Assembly: GCA_028284415.1 (NCBI GenBank)
Contig: JANQRU010000007.1
Span: 905,243-969,242, forward strand
Reading direction: 5' to 3'
Source: Pyrinomonadaceae bacterium
GTDB taxonomy: Bacteria > Acidobacteriota > Blastocatellia > Pyrinomonadales > Pyrinomonadaceae
DNA: 64,000 bases
Of the stretch, positions 33,718 through 41,969 are shown piece after piece. Position 1 is the first letter of the stretch, and the number at the start of each line of letters is the position of its first letter. A program made the translations under genes and the position numbers. Under the pieces are notes generated by a model. It saw nothing but the letters and a program-made list of their open reading frames with translations. It made no database searches and had not been told where the DNA came from.

Positions 33718-34591
33718 CGTTTGCGTCCTCCTGTTCGTAATTTTCGGCTATGTCATCAAGCCTTTCTGAAAAATTCCAAGTTTGGGCAACAGCTTTTCCT
33801 GTGTGAACTTCCTTGATGGCTTTTAAGATGTTTGGATAAGCACCGCAACGGCATAAATTCCCGCTCATACGCTCGCGGATTTCGTCATCTGACAATTGCA
33901 CGGGACGTGTTTTTGCTGAAATATTTTCGGTTTCATAACTGACTTCGCCTTTTTTAGCCTCGTCGAGGAGCGCAACGGCTGAACAGATTTGACCGGGTGT
34001 GCAATAACCGCATTGGAAAGCATCATATTTAACAAAAGCCGCTTGCATCGGATGCAAATTTTTCTCATCGCCAATTCCTTCGATTGTTTTAATATCTTTG
34101 TCTTCGCAAGTCGCCGCAAGAGTTAAACATGAAAGATGTCTTTCGCCGTCAACGTGAACTGTGCAAGCACCGCATTGACCGTGATCGCAACCTTTTTTAG
34201 AACCTGTCAGTCCGAGTCTTTCACGCAAAGCGTCAAGCAAAGTCATACGCGAATCAACCTTGAGCGATTTACGAACGCCGTTGATTCTCATATTTACATT
34301 GACTGCGTTTTCGATAGAAACAGGCTCAGATTTTGTTAAATCAACAAGTCCTTCCGCCGCCAATGTATCTTGCTGAGCGAGAACCTGCATTGCCAGCATT
34401 CCGAAGCCTGCCGCTCCGACCTGCCCTAAAAATTTTCGCCTTGATGCACCGTGTATGCCCAATTCATCAAGCAATTTTTCTTCGTCTTCGGTCAATTCTT
34501 CGCACAAAAACATCTCGTCTTCGTGCATAACCAAATCGTAAGACTCAAAACCTTCATTAAGTTCTTTCATTAAATTATTACTCCCTGACAT
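33704..34591 (-). CDS. paoA: 2Fe-2S subunit of the molybdenum hydroxylase with Tat signal, PaoA type
   Basis: A 295-residue protein. A Tat motif (SRRKFLGQVGAAGFGMLAMQ) lies at about residues 51-70, after an unusually long acidic leader (ELTEDEEKLLDELG). The ferredoxin-like domain has GCDHGQCGACTVHVDGE, and the second 2Fe-2S site has QCGYCTPGQICSAVALL and MSGNLCRCGAYPNI. This is the small subunit of the PaoABC-type enzyme, and its Tat signal would export the folded complex to the periplasm. First gene of the operon; the SD is weak ('aggaga'-like bases are absent; 'tcagggag' lies upstream). The acidic tail EQEDANDETV is atypical. Confidence 0.92.
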   Translation of the reverse strand: MSGSNNLMKELNEGFESYDLVMHEDEMFLCEELTEDEEKLLDELGIHGASRRKFLGQVGAAGFGMLAMQVLAQQDTLAAEGLVDLTKSEPVSIENAVNVNMRINGVRKSLKVDSRMTLLDALRERLGLTGSKKGCDHGQCGACTVHVDGERHLSCLTLAATCEDKDIKTIEGIGDEKNLHPMQAAFVKYDAFQCGYCTPGQICSAVALLDEAKKGEVSYETENISAKTRPVQLSDDEIRERMSGNLCRCGAYPNILKAIKEVHTGKAVAQTWNFSERLDDIAENYEQEDANDETV

Positions 34592-34800
34592 TGTTAGTTT
34601 GATTTAGCAAAAGGTATGAAAAATCAAAACAGTTCAAGTTTGTTGGAAATGGAATTTTTCAATATATGTGTCTTAAAACTATAACCTTTTACGTATTTGT
34701 AAGACAAGAAGTTTTTGAAAATACGTTTAAAAAAGATAGGCGTAAATTAATAAATGTGATATTTTCTTATCCAAAAAAAGAAGCGGACATTGTAAGAAGC

Positions 34801-35892
34801 ATGAAAAATTCTACGATGAAAAAAATTGCCAATAGATTTGGTTGGATATTAGGTGGCTTTTTTATACTTTCGTATTTTGCTCCTAGTTTAATAGATAGAA
34901 TTTTTCCGTCTTCGCCGCTAGCTTCGGCACTTCTCAACATTTCTTGGGTTCTTTTGTTTCTACTCGCAGGTTTTGTCGGTGTAATTTTCTTTTTAGTTTA
35001 TTCCCTCGGACAAAACGCCAGACGCGGAAATGAACATAAAGAATTTGCTGAAAAGATTGGTTGGAATTTTCAAAAAGAAGCTAACCTAGAGTTCTTACGA
35101 AATGACGCAAGCCGTCTGCAATTAGGCGAATACCTTCAGTTTCATCCCTTACACGGAGAAACCCACAATCTTATTTCGGGAAATGTTCATAATGTTGATG
35201 GCATTATCAAATACGGAGACTTATCCGAAGAAGATAAAAAATATTCCGATGACAAAATACAAAGTTTTGAAGCGATGATCTTTGATCAAACAATTACTCA
35301 TGATGTTTGGAAACATGGTTTCAAATTAGAGAGTTTTACAAGCGGAAGCAATCAGAAAGGAACAAAATCCAAAAGTCAGACAATATTTTTAGTTCGTTCA
35401 AAAGATTTTTGGTTTCCCCCTTTCTGCGTCGAGCCGGAAGGCTTTTGGCAAAAACTTCACGCAAAACTCGAAAATAACGACGTAGATTTTACTGAGTTCC
35501 CTGTCTTCTCGCACAAATACAAATTTTTTGGCGGATTCTTCGAAGATGAAATTCGCAATATTTTCAACGATGATGTTTTAAGGTTTTATGAAAAACAAGA
35601 ACCTTCTTTTATCACTATCGGACATGAAGACAGACTGCTCATATATGAACCCGAAGGTTTAACAGACCCCGAAAAGCTTCATAACAACGTGACTTTTTTA
35701 ATAAAACTCGCCAACCATTTCTTAAAAAGCAAAGAGCATATGCTCCCAAACGCTTTGAAAAAGAAAAAACTCAGAAAAACTAACAATGAATCTATTCCAA
35801 AAGAGAGTGTGAAATTAAATAATCCTGACCGCGTTCACCCTTCTAAAAGAAAGAAAAAAGACACTGCTAAAGGCAAGACTAATTATTGGTAA
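34801..35892 (+). CDS. Membrane protein of unknown function with a basic tail
   Basis: A 363-residue protein from the ATG at 34801; the open frame extends to 34666, but that part has no support. Two membrane segments lie at about 12-33 and 42-70 (LLFLLAGFVGVIFFLVYSL). The cytoplasmic part (about 75-320) has repeated aromatic words (HKEFAEKIGWNFQKEAN, IFLVRSKDFWFPPFCVEPEG) and resembles the DUF3137-like type of soluble domain after TM segments, but I cannot assign it. The end is Lys-rich (KRKKKDTAKGK). It is divergent from paoA. Confidence 0.65.
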   Translation: MKNSTMKKIANRFGWILGGFFILSYFAPSLIDRIFPSSPLASALLNISWVLLFLLAGFVGVIFFLVYSLGQNARRGNEHKEFAEKIGWNFQKEANLEFLRNDASRLQLGEYLQFHPLHGETHNLISGNVHNVDGIIKYGDLSEEDKKYSDDKIQSFEAMIFDQTITHDVWKHGFKLESFTSGSNQKGTKSKSQTIFLVRSKDFWFPPFCVEPEGFWQKLHAKLENNDVDFTEFPVFSHKYKFFGGFFEDEIRNIFNDDVLRFYEKQEPSFITIGHEDRLLIYEPEGLTDPEKLHNNVTFLIKLANHFLKSKEHMLPNALKKKKLRKTNNESIPKESVKLNNPDRVHPSKRKKKDTAKGKTNYW

Positions 35893-35929
35893 CGTTTGTT
35901 TAAATGCTAATGACACTTTGGAGAAAAAA

Positions 35930-36526
35930 ATGAATAAGATATTTGCTTTTGTTTTAATAAACCTTTTTATAACTGTTTCAACCATTCAAGCTCAAGAACC
36001 TTCGAACTCAAACTGTAACGAAGAAACTGAAGAAAAAAACAAAGCTCTTGCCAAAGAGTTTTATGAAAAAGTCTGGTTCTCAAATAACCCCGAAACAGTT
36101 GATAAGTTAGTCGCCAAAGAATACACGCTGCACGACATCGGCGATGATAAGAACATCAAAGAAACTCCTCAAGATCAAAAAGACGTTGCCCAATTTTTCT
36201 GGGATAACGGAAAAATGTCAGGCAGTATTGATTATCAAATAGCCGAATGCGATTTGGTCGCAACTCGTTGGCAATGGAAATTTGAGCCTGAATCTTTTCT
36301 ATTCAAAATAATGGGCGGAAAAAACCAAATCCCGATAATAAATGTCTTCCGCTTCAAAGATGGCAAGATTGTCGAAATTTGGAATCACCGCCATGACATA
36401 GATACCGCACAAGGCAATATTCTATTTATTCAAGGCTTGCTCATCGCTTTAATGCCGTGCATTATTTTTCTACTTTTAAGCTTTGTTTTATGGCGTAAAC
36501 TTCGCAAATTAAAAGCAGAGATTTAA
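35930..36526 (+). CDS. Exported SnoaL/NTF2-like protein with C-terminal TM
   Basis: A 198-residue protein from the ATG at 35930 (SD 'ttggagaa'). It has a signal peptide (IQA|QE, about residue 22), then a SnoaL-type cone fold: ALAKEFYEKVWFSNNPETVDKL, KEYTLHDIG, DLVATRWQWKF and IINVFRFKDGKIVEIWNHRHD. A C-terminal membrane segment (LLIALMPCIIFLLLSFVLW, about 168-187) is followed by basic residues, an uncommon addition for this family. SnoaL-like proteins are hydrolases, cyclases or ligand binders; activity here is unknown. Confidence 0.78.
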   Translation: MNKIFAFVLINLFITVSTIQAQEPSNSNCNEETEEKNKALAKEFYEKVWFSNNPETVDKLVAKEYTLHDIGDDKNIKETPQDQKDVAQFFWDNGKMSGSIDYQIAECDLVATRWQWKFEPESFLFKIMGGKNQIPIINVFRFKDGKIVEIWNHRHDIDTAQGNILFIQGLLIALMPCIIFLLLSFVLWRKLRKLKAEI

Positions 36527-36609
36527 ATAATGAATTTTCGATGTTCATCCTAATTTGTATTTTTAGCATCTAATTTTCAAATGTGGTAAATTGTTTTAGA
36601 GGTAAAATT

Positions 36610-36981
36610 ATGGCAGTTCAAAATATAGAAGTTTCCACCGAAAGCATTTTGAGTGCAGTTGTTCGTTTACCTGAAAAGGAAGTTGATAAACTATTTAAAG
36701 ATGCCAAAAAATTAAAAAAACGTGAGGCGGAATTGGTAAAAAAATTAAAAGAGATTGATCTTTCCGCAAAAGAACAGAAGGAATATGGAAACCTTCTAGA
36801 GAAATTTCGTGCTGAAAATATTACACCAAAAGAACACGAAAAACTATGTAATTTTAACGACAAATTAGAAAGTATCGCCGCACAACGACTTGAATGGCTT
36901 ATTGAAATTTCACAAATTCGCGGGCAATCTGTTGAAGAAATAATGAAAGAACTGGAAATCAAGCCGAAAAACTATGGCTAA
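36610..36981 (+). CDS. Small helical protein paired with an HNH nuclease
   Basis: A 123-residue protein from the ATG at 36610 (SD 'agaggt'); a GTG at 36583 is less likely. It is almost all helix: VVRLPEKEVDKLFKDAKKLK, EAELVKKLKEIDLSAKEQKE and AAQRLEWLIEISQIRGQSVE, with a probable coiled coil at about 15-60. No enzyme motif is seen. The 3' end overlaps the HNH gene by eight bases. Such small helical proteins before HNH genes recur in bacteria (established from general knowledge, not searched) and may regulate or partner the nuclease. Confidence 0.75.
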   Translation: MAVQNIEVSTESILSAVVRLPEKEVDKLFKDAKKLKKREAELVKKLKEIDLSAKEQKEYGNLLEKFRAENITPKEHEKLCNFNDKLESIAAQRLEWLIEISQIRGQSVEEIMKELEIKPKNYG

Positions 36982-37399
36982 AAAACTCTCACTTGCCGAA
37001 ATCAAGAAAAGAGTTTCCAAACGTGCAAAACACCTTTGTGAATACTGTCTTTTACCCGAAAGTTATTCCGTCTCAACCTTCGAACTCGAACATATTTCAC
37101 CAAGATCAAAAGGTGGAAAAAAGAACCTCAAGAATCTCGCGTGGTCGTGTTCAGGATGCAACAAATACAAATACAATCGAGTTTCCATAATTGACTCAGA
37201 AAGTGGTGATGAGATTCCACTTTTTAATCCAAGAAAAGATGTTTGGAATGAGCATTTTTCTTGGAGCGAAGATTTTATGGAAATTATCCACTTAACTCCA
37301 AAAGGCAAAGTTACAGTTCGAGCACTAAAGTTGAATCGCGAAGGATTGAGAAATTTACGCAAACTCTTACACCTTGTCGGTGAGCATCCGCCAAAGTAA
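36974..37399 (+). CDS. HNH endonuclease
   Basis: A 141-residue protein. C22 and C25 (LCEYC) and C58/C61 (WSCSGCNKYK) form the zinc knuckles, and the HNH core is FELEHISPRSKGG then LKNLAWSC with Asn. The C-terminal half has FNPRKDVWNEHFSW and a helix. HNH enzymes nick or cut DNA; this small stand-alone type is often associated with mobile or defence loci. It overlaps the helical protein gene upstream and lies 10 bases before a UvrD-like helicase gene, so the three are probably cotranscribed. Confidence 0.88.
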   Translation: MAKKLSLAEIKKRVSKRAKHLCEYCLLPESYSVSTFELEHISPRSKGGKKNLKNLAWSCSGCNKYKYNRVSIIDSESGDEIPLFNPRKDVWNEHFSWSEDFMEIIHLTPKGKVTVRALKLNREGLRNLRKLLHLVGEHPPK

Positions 37400-37409
37400 A
37401 ATAACCTCA

Positions 37410-39536
37410 ATGAAAAAATACTTCATCAAAAGAGATAAACGGAGCTTACCCGAACGCCTCACGCGTTATCGTGAAGAATTAAATGAAGAACAATTTAAAG
37501 TTGTAACCTCAAAGCCTTTGCCGACGCTTGTCATTGCGGGTGCGGGGACGGGAAAGACTCGGACGATAACTTATCGGGTGGCGTATCTTTTGGAGCAAGG
37601 CGTTTCGCCGAATCGGATTTTGTTGGCGACTTTTACTAATCGGGCGGCGAGGGAGATGTTGAAACGTGTGGAATCTTTGACGGGGACGCAGAATGTTCAC
37701 AGAGTTTGGGGCGGGACGTTTCATCGGATTGCGAATTTGATTTTGCGGAAACACGCTGTTTCCATCGGGTTTGATTCAAATTATTCGATTCTGGATTCGG
37801 AAGATGCGAGAGATTTTATCAGCGTTTGCATTGATGAATCGGCGATTGATACAAAGTCGAAACGCTTTCCGAAACCGCAAGTTGTTCAAAACATAATTTC
37901 TTACGCCAACAATACAGACCAACCGATTGATGATGTAATTGTTAGAAAATATCCATATTTTGAAATGCTTACACAACAAATTAAGCGTGTGGATTTTAAT
38001 TACACGGAGCGAAAGCGTGAACGAAATGTGATGGATTATGACGACTTATTGCTCAATTGGAAACGCCTTTTGCTTGAAAAACCGAAAATTGCAGAAGTTT
38101 ATGCCGAACAATTCCAACACATTTTGGTTGACGAATATCAAGATACAAACCGTTTGCAAGCCGAGATAATTGACCTTCTCGCCGTCAAACATAGAAACGT
38201 AATGGTCGTTGGCGATGATGCTCAAAGCATTTTTGCTTGGCGTGGTGCAGAATTTACAAACATATACGAATTTCCCGAACGCTATCCAAATACGCAAGAA
38301 TATAAATTAGAGAAAAATTACCGCTCAACACCGGAAATTCTAGGGCTTGCGAATGTTTCAATTGCTAATAACAAAAAGCAATTCCCGAAGACTTTGGAAG
38401 CAATAAAGCAATCGCAAGATTTCAAACCCGCTCTAATTCCCTGCTCTGATGTCGAACAACAATCGGCGTTTATCGCTTCGAGGATTTTGGAATTACGCGA
38501 CGAAGGGACTTCGCTTGAAGACATAGCGATTTTGTATCGTTCACATTATCATTCCATCGAATTACAACTCGAATTAACCAAACGCAATATCCCTTATCGA
38601 GTCCAAAGTGGTGTTAGATTTTTTGAACAAGCACATATCAAAGATGTTGTTTCATATCTTAAAATCATCGTTAATCCAAGAGACGAACTGGCTTGGAAAA
38701 GAATCTTAAAAATGATTCCGAGCGTTGGAAATGTTACGGCAAATAAAATCTTTGAACACATTTCAAATCGAATTCGTGTTGCCGAAAATAATCCAAAACT
38801 GCTTTTACAAGAAGGTGAATCAACTGCAATGGCAAGCCAATTTACCAAAGCTGTTTTTGAAGATATTCCGCAACCACGCAGTAAAAAATCTTGGGAAAGT
38901 TTCGTCAAACTTCTCGAAAGATTAACCTCCGATGAAAACCGAAATAGTCCCGGCAAGCAAATCGAATTAGTTTTAACGAGTTTTTATGAACAACATTTAA
39001 CCGAAAATTATGAAAACGCTGAAGCAAGGCTTGAAGACTTACAAGGCTTGGCAATGTATGCAAGCAAATACGACACCACCGAAGATTTCTTAAGCGAACT
39101 CGCTTTGCTTTCCACCGAACGCTTTGCCGAACCAAGTGGAGTTGCGGGCGAAGATGTCGTAATGGGTGGTGAAGAAGATGAACTCCTAACGCTCTCAAGC
39201 ATCCACCAAGCCAAAGGTTTAGAATGGAACGCCGTCTTCCTAATCTGGACAGCCGAAGGAAAATTCCCTTCTCCAAGAAGCCTAAAAGAAATCGACTCCG
39301 AAGAAGAAGAACGCCGCCTCTGGTATGTCGCCCTCACACGAGCAAAAGACGAACTCTATCTAACATATCCGCTTATGATTGTTGACTACCAACGTCAAAC
39401 TGTAATCCAAAAACCTTCACGTTTTATAACCGAATGCCCACCCGCACTTTTTGAAATTTGGAATTTGGAAGAAGAAGTTCCACAGTTCGACGCACCTGTT
39501 GAAATTAAAGATAAAGGACAGGAATTTTTGAATTAA
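37410..39536 (+). CDS. UvrD/Rep-family SF1 DNA helicase
   Basis: A 708-residue helicase starting at the ATG at 37410; the longer frame from 37374 overlaps the HNH gene and is not needed. Motif I is AGAGTGKTRT, motif Ia ATFTNRAAREML, motif II LVDEYQDTN, motif III VVGDDAQSIFAWRGA, motif IV EKNYRSTPEI, motif V SSIHQAKGLEWNAVFL and motif VI RRLWYVALTRAKDELYL. It unwinds DNA 3' to 5' in repair. At 708 residues it is the size of UvrD/PcrA, and I keep it unnamed because UvrD, Rep and PcrA types cannot be separated by eye. The place after an HNH nuclease is unusual. Confidence 0.92.
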   Translation: MKKYFIKRDKRSLPERLTRYREELNEEQFKVVTSKPLPTLVIAGAGTGKTRTITYRVAYLLEQGVSPNRILLATFTNRAAREMLKRVESLTGTQNVHRVWGGTFHRIANLILRKHAVSIGFDSNYSILDSEDARDFISVCIDESAIDTKSKRFPKPQVVQNIISYANNTDQPIDDVIVRKYPYFEMLTQQIKRVDFNYTERKRERNVMDYDDLLLNWKRLLLEKPKIAEVYAEQFQHILVDEYQDTNRLQAEIIDLLAVKHRNVMVVGDDAQSIFAWRGAEFTNIYEFPERYPNTQEYKLEKNYRSTPEILGLANVSIANNKKQFPKTLEAIKQSQDFKPALIPCSDVEQQSAFIASRILELRDEGTSLEDIAILYRSHYHSIELQLELTKRNIPYRVQSGVRFFEQAHIKDVVSYLKIIVNPRDELAWKRILKMIPSVGNVTANKIFEHISNRIRVAENNPKLLLQEGESTAMASQFTKAVFEDIPQPRSKKSWESFVKLLERLTSDENRNSPGKQIELVLTSFYEQHLTENYENAEARLEDLQGLAMYASKYDTTEDFLSELALLSTERFAEPSGVAGEDVVMGGEEDELLTLSSIHQAKGLEWNAVFLIWTAEGKFPSPRSLKEIDSEEEERRLWYVALTRAKDELYLTYPLMIVDYQRQTVIQKPSRFITECPPALFEIWNLEEEVPQFDAPVEIKDKGQEFLN

Positions 39537-39650
39537 TCAAATTAAAACTTGAAAAAAGTGTGATTATACGGTAGATAATTAATTCTAATATAATAAATTA
39601 GTGTCTCTAGTCTTGTCTTACTCTCAGACTTCCACTAAAGGAGAAAAATT

Positions 39651-40895
39651 ATGAATAAATGTGTTTACTGTGAAACCTTGCTATCTGATAGAGGCTTTTT
39701 TTGTAAAAATTGTTTAAAACAAGTCAAGTGTAAAAACTGTGATGAGTTAATAGAAAAAGATGCAATTGGTTGTGTGATGTGTGGAGAATCTTTGAATAAA
39801 CAAAAAAATGTAACAAACGGTTCACCCAAGAAGATATCTTCGGAAACCATTAATACTTTTGAATTAACTGAGACTACAAAAAGTAGAAAAGTTGTTGCAA
39901 AACTAACAGACGAATCAGTTAGCAATTTAAGTGAAACTTTGAGTCGTCTAGCTGGAAATAGAATTGCTCCTCCAAAAAACACAGTCAGTCATACAATTGA
40001 GTCAGTTCCACAACTACCTTTTGGGGAAGAAAATAATAAAATAATTGAAACTGTTGATGCAGAAATAAATTCTAACCAATTTAAAAAAGATACAAGCTAC
40101 CAAGAGGGTTTAAAAGATGTGTTTTACAAAGATGAATCAAAAATAGTGTTAGATATACCAGACATTAAAGCATCTGGACAATTAGACTATGGCAAGAGAC
40201 TTGTTTATCTAAGACTTTTATATTCAAGTGAAATTGAAGGAAAAACTTTTACTGACAGAGACTGTCTTAACGATACAATTAAAGACGCAGTTAAACTTGA
40301 TGGCAACATCTCCAATTGGATAAGTAATAGCAATGATTTGATGCTCAAGGAAAAAGATGGAAAAACTTTAATTAGATTAAAAAGTAGTGGCAAAAAACTT
40401 GCCACTGAAATTTTACATGAAGTTTTAGATTCAGATAAAACAGGGGAATTTCTGCCAAATGAGCGTTCAAATTCGCACACTGTTAATAAAGATGAATCTT
40501 CCAAGAATAAATCTAAACCCAAAAAATCTAGTAAAATCAATAAGAACGCTAAAGAATGGGCAGATAAATGGAAGAATGAGAAATTAAATATTGATGGATA
40601 TACTGCAATAAAAGACAAGACTGCCAAAGACAAGGGAGTGTTTGGGCTTTGGGCAATTCGTCAAGTTAGCTCTGATGCAAGAATCTTATCTAGTACTCAA
40701 ATTTCTGCTTTTCTTTATGAAGCTTTTACTCTAAAAACCCCTGAAAGCAGCATTAGAAAGTCTTTAAATAATGATAAAGATAGCTTAGTAATAAAAGTTA
40801 AAGGTGGTTATGAAATTACTCCAGATGGAATTAATCATGCTGAAAAATTGTGCAATGCAACAAATTCGAACTCTAAAACTAAAAAGAAAAAATGA
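39651..40895 (+). CDS. Double zinc-ribbon protein with winged-helix-like C-terminus
   Basis: A 414-residue protein with SD 'aaaggag'. The first 45 residues hold two zinc ribbons (C4, C7, C18, C21 and C27, C30, C41, C44). A Ser/Thr/Lys-rich linker follows, then a helical domain (about 185-275) and a Lys-rich linker (KNKSKPKKSSKINKNAKEWA). The last 90 residues look like a winged helix (LSSTQISAFLYEAFTLKTPE, SSIRKSLNND, KGGYEITPDGINHAEKL). The gene is AT-rich compared with its neighbours and shares ATGA with the next gene. I cannot name the family; regulator or sensor of a small cassette is a guess. Confidence 0.65.
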   Translation: MNKCVYCETLLSDRGFFCKNCLKQVKCKNCDELIEKDAIGCVMCGESLNKQKNVTNGSPKKISSETINTFELTETTKSRKVVAKLTDESVSNLSETLSRLAGNRIAPPKNTVSHTIESVPQLPFGEENNKIIETVDAEINSNQFKKDTSYQEGLKDVFYKDESKIVLDIPDIKASGQLDYGKRLVYLRLLYSSEIEGKTFTDRDCLNDTIKDAVKLDGNISNWISNSNDLMLKEKDGKTLIRLKSSGKKLATEILHEVLDSDKTGEFLPNERSNSHTVNKDESSKNKSKPKKSSKINKNAKEWADKWKNEKLNIDGYTAIKDKTAKDKGVFGLWAIRQVSSDARILSSTQISAFLYEAFTLKTPESSIRKSLNNDKDSLVIKVKGGYEITPDGINHAEKLCNATNSNSKTKKKK

Positions 40896-41677
40896 AACTA
40901 ACAACACCTCAACTCATCAAAGAATTATCAACAATTATTGATGCTGATTTAGCAAGACTTGTAGTAGAAAATTATGTTGAAATGCAAAATCGTTTTTTAA
41001 TTGGAGATTGGAAGCCATCAGAACTTAATGGCGGAGCATTATGCGAAGGCGTTTCAAGATGCTTGTATCAATTAGATACTGGAAGAGTTAGTCACAAAAA
41101 ATCAGTTGGACAAATCAGAGCTTATTTATTGGATTTGAAAAGTCCAAATTCTCATAATTTAAATTCAAAAGACAGAAACCATATTTCTAAAGCTATCGAA
41201 CTAGTTTATAAATTTCGATCTGCTAGAGGTGTTGCTCATATTTCCAAAGAATATAATGCCAATTACATGGACTCAATGATGATTGTGCACACCTGTAAAT
41301 GGATTTTTTCCGAATTTCTTCGACTTGCTTGGGACAAAGATGAAAAAATAATTGCTGAAACTATTGAGCAAATTGTTCAAATAGAACACTCTCTAATCCA
41401 TGAGTTAGAAGGTAAACCTTTAGTCTTAGTTAAGAAGATTTCTGCAAGAAATGAAATTCCTTTACTATTAAATCACGCTTCAAACAACGCTCTGAGTAGA
41501 TCTAATATTCATAAGCAAGTGGCTTTTCATTCCAAATCCAATATAAACACAACTTTATCAAACATGCTAAAAAACAAAGAAATTAGAACTAGCGTAGATG
41601 GCGAAATTGTTTTAACCCCAATTGGTCAAAAAGTTGTAATTGAGCAAATAATGCCTGAATTAAACCCTTACAATTAA
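40892..41677 (+). CDS. HEPN-like protein with winged-helix C-terminus, second gene of the cassette
   Basis: A 261-residue protein that starts in the stop codon of the previous gene (ATGA). Helical part 1-170: NHISKAIELVYKF is followed by RSARGVAH, which fits the R-x(4-6)-H motif of HEPN ribonucleases (Arg109 and His116), then SMMIVHTCKWIFSEFLRLAW. The C-terminal 80 residues look like a winged helix (LSRSNIHKQVAFHSKSNINT, LSNMLKNKEIRT, GEIVLTPIGQKVV), similar in pattern to the end of the previous protein. HEPN assignment is tentative. The pair resembles small abortive-infection or toxin/antitoxin cassettes. Confidence 0.62.
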   Translation: MKLTTPQLIKELSTIIDADLARLVVENYVEMQNRFLIGDWKPSELNGGALCEGVSRCLYQLDTGRVSHKKSVGQIRAYLLDLKSPNSHNLNSKDRNHISKAIELVYKFRSARGVAHISKEYNANYMDSMMIVHTCKWIFSEFLRLAWDKDEKIIAETIEQIVQIEHSLIHELEGKPLVLVKKISARNEIPLLLNHASNNALSRSNIHKQVAFHSKSNINTTLSNMLKNKEIRTSVDGEIVLTPIGQKVVIEQIMPELNPYN

Positions 41678-41969
41678 CCTAATATGCAAATTTCTCAATT
41701 CTCCCTCTAAAAGACAGAAGCTTTTGAATTCATCAGTAACCTTTGCAAATAAAGAATAAATCATCGTCAACTGCATAGGGGTTTTTGGATTTTAAACTAA
41801 CCCTTTATTAGCAACAAACATAATATATCAAGTTTCTTGGACTCTATTTGAAATTTGGATATTTTTGTTCTCTGATTTTTGCAAACTTTTGTTTTGCAAA
41901 GAAGTTGTATTACCATATTCAAAATGTCATAAATAATCTGTTTTCTATTCAAAATCTATAGGAGAATAA

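Noticed and set aside
34666..34800. N-terminal extension of the membrane protein at 34801
   Set aside because: It has no SD and does not fit the signal-anchor topology; the ATG at 34801 is more likely.
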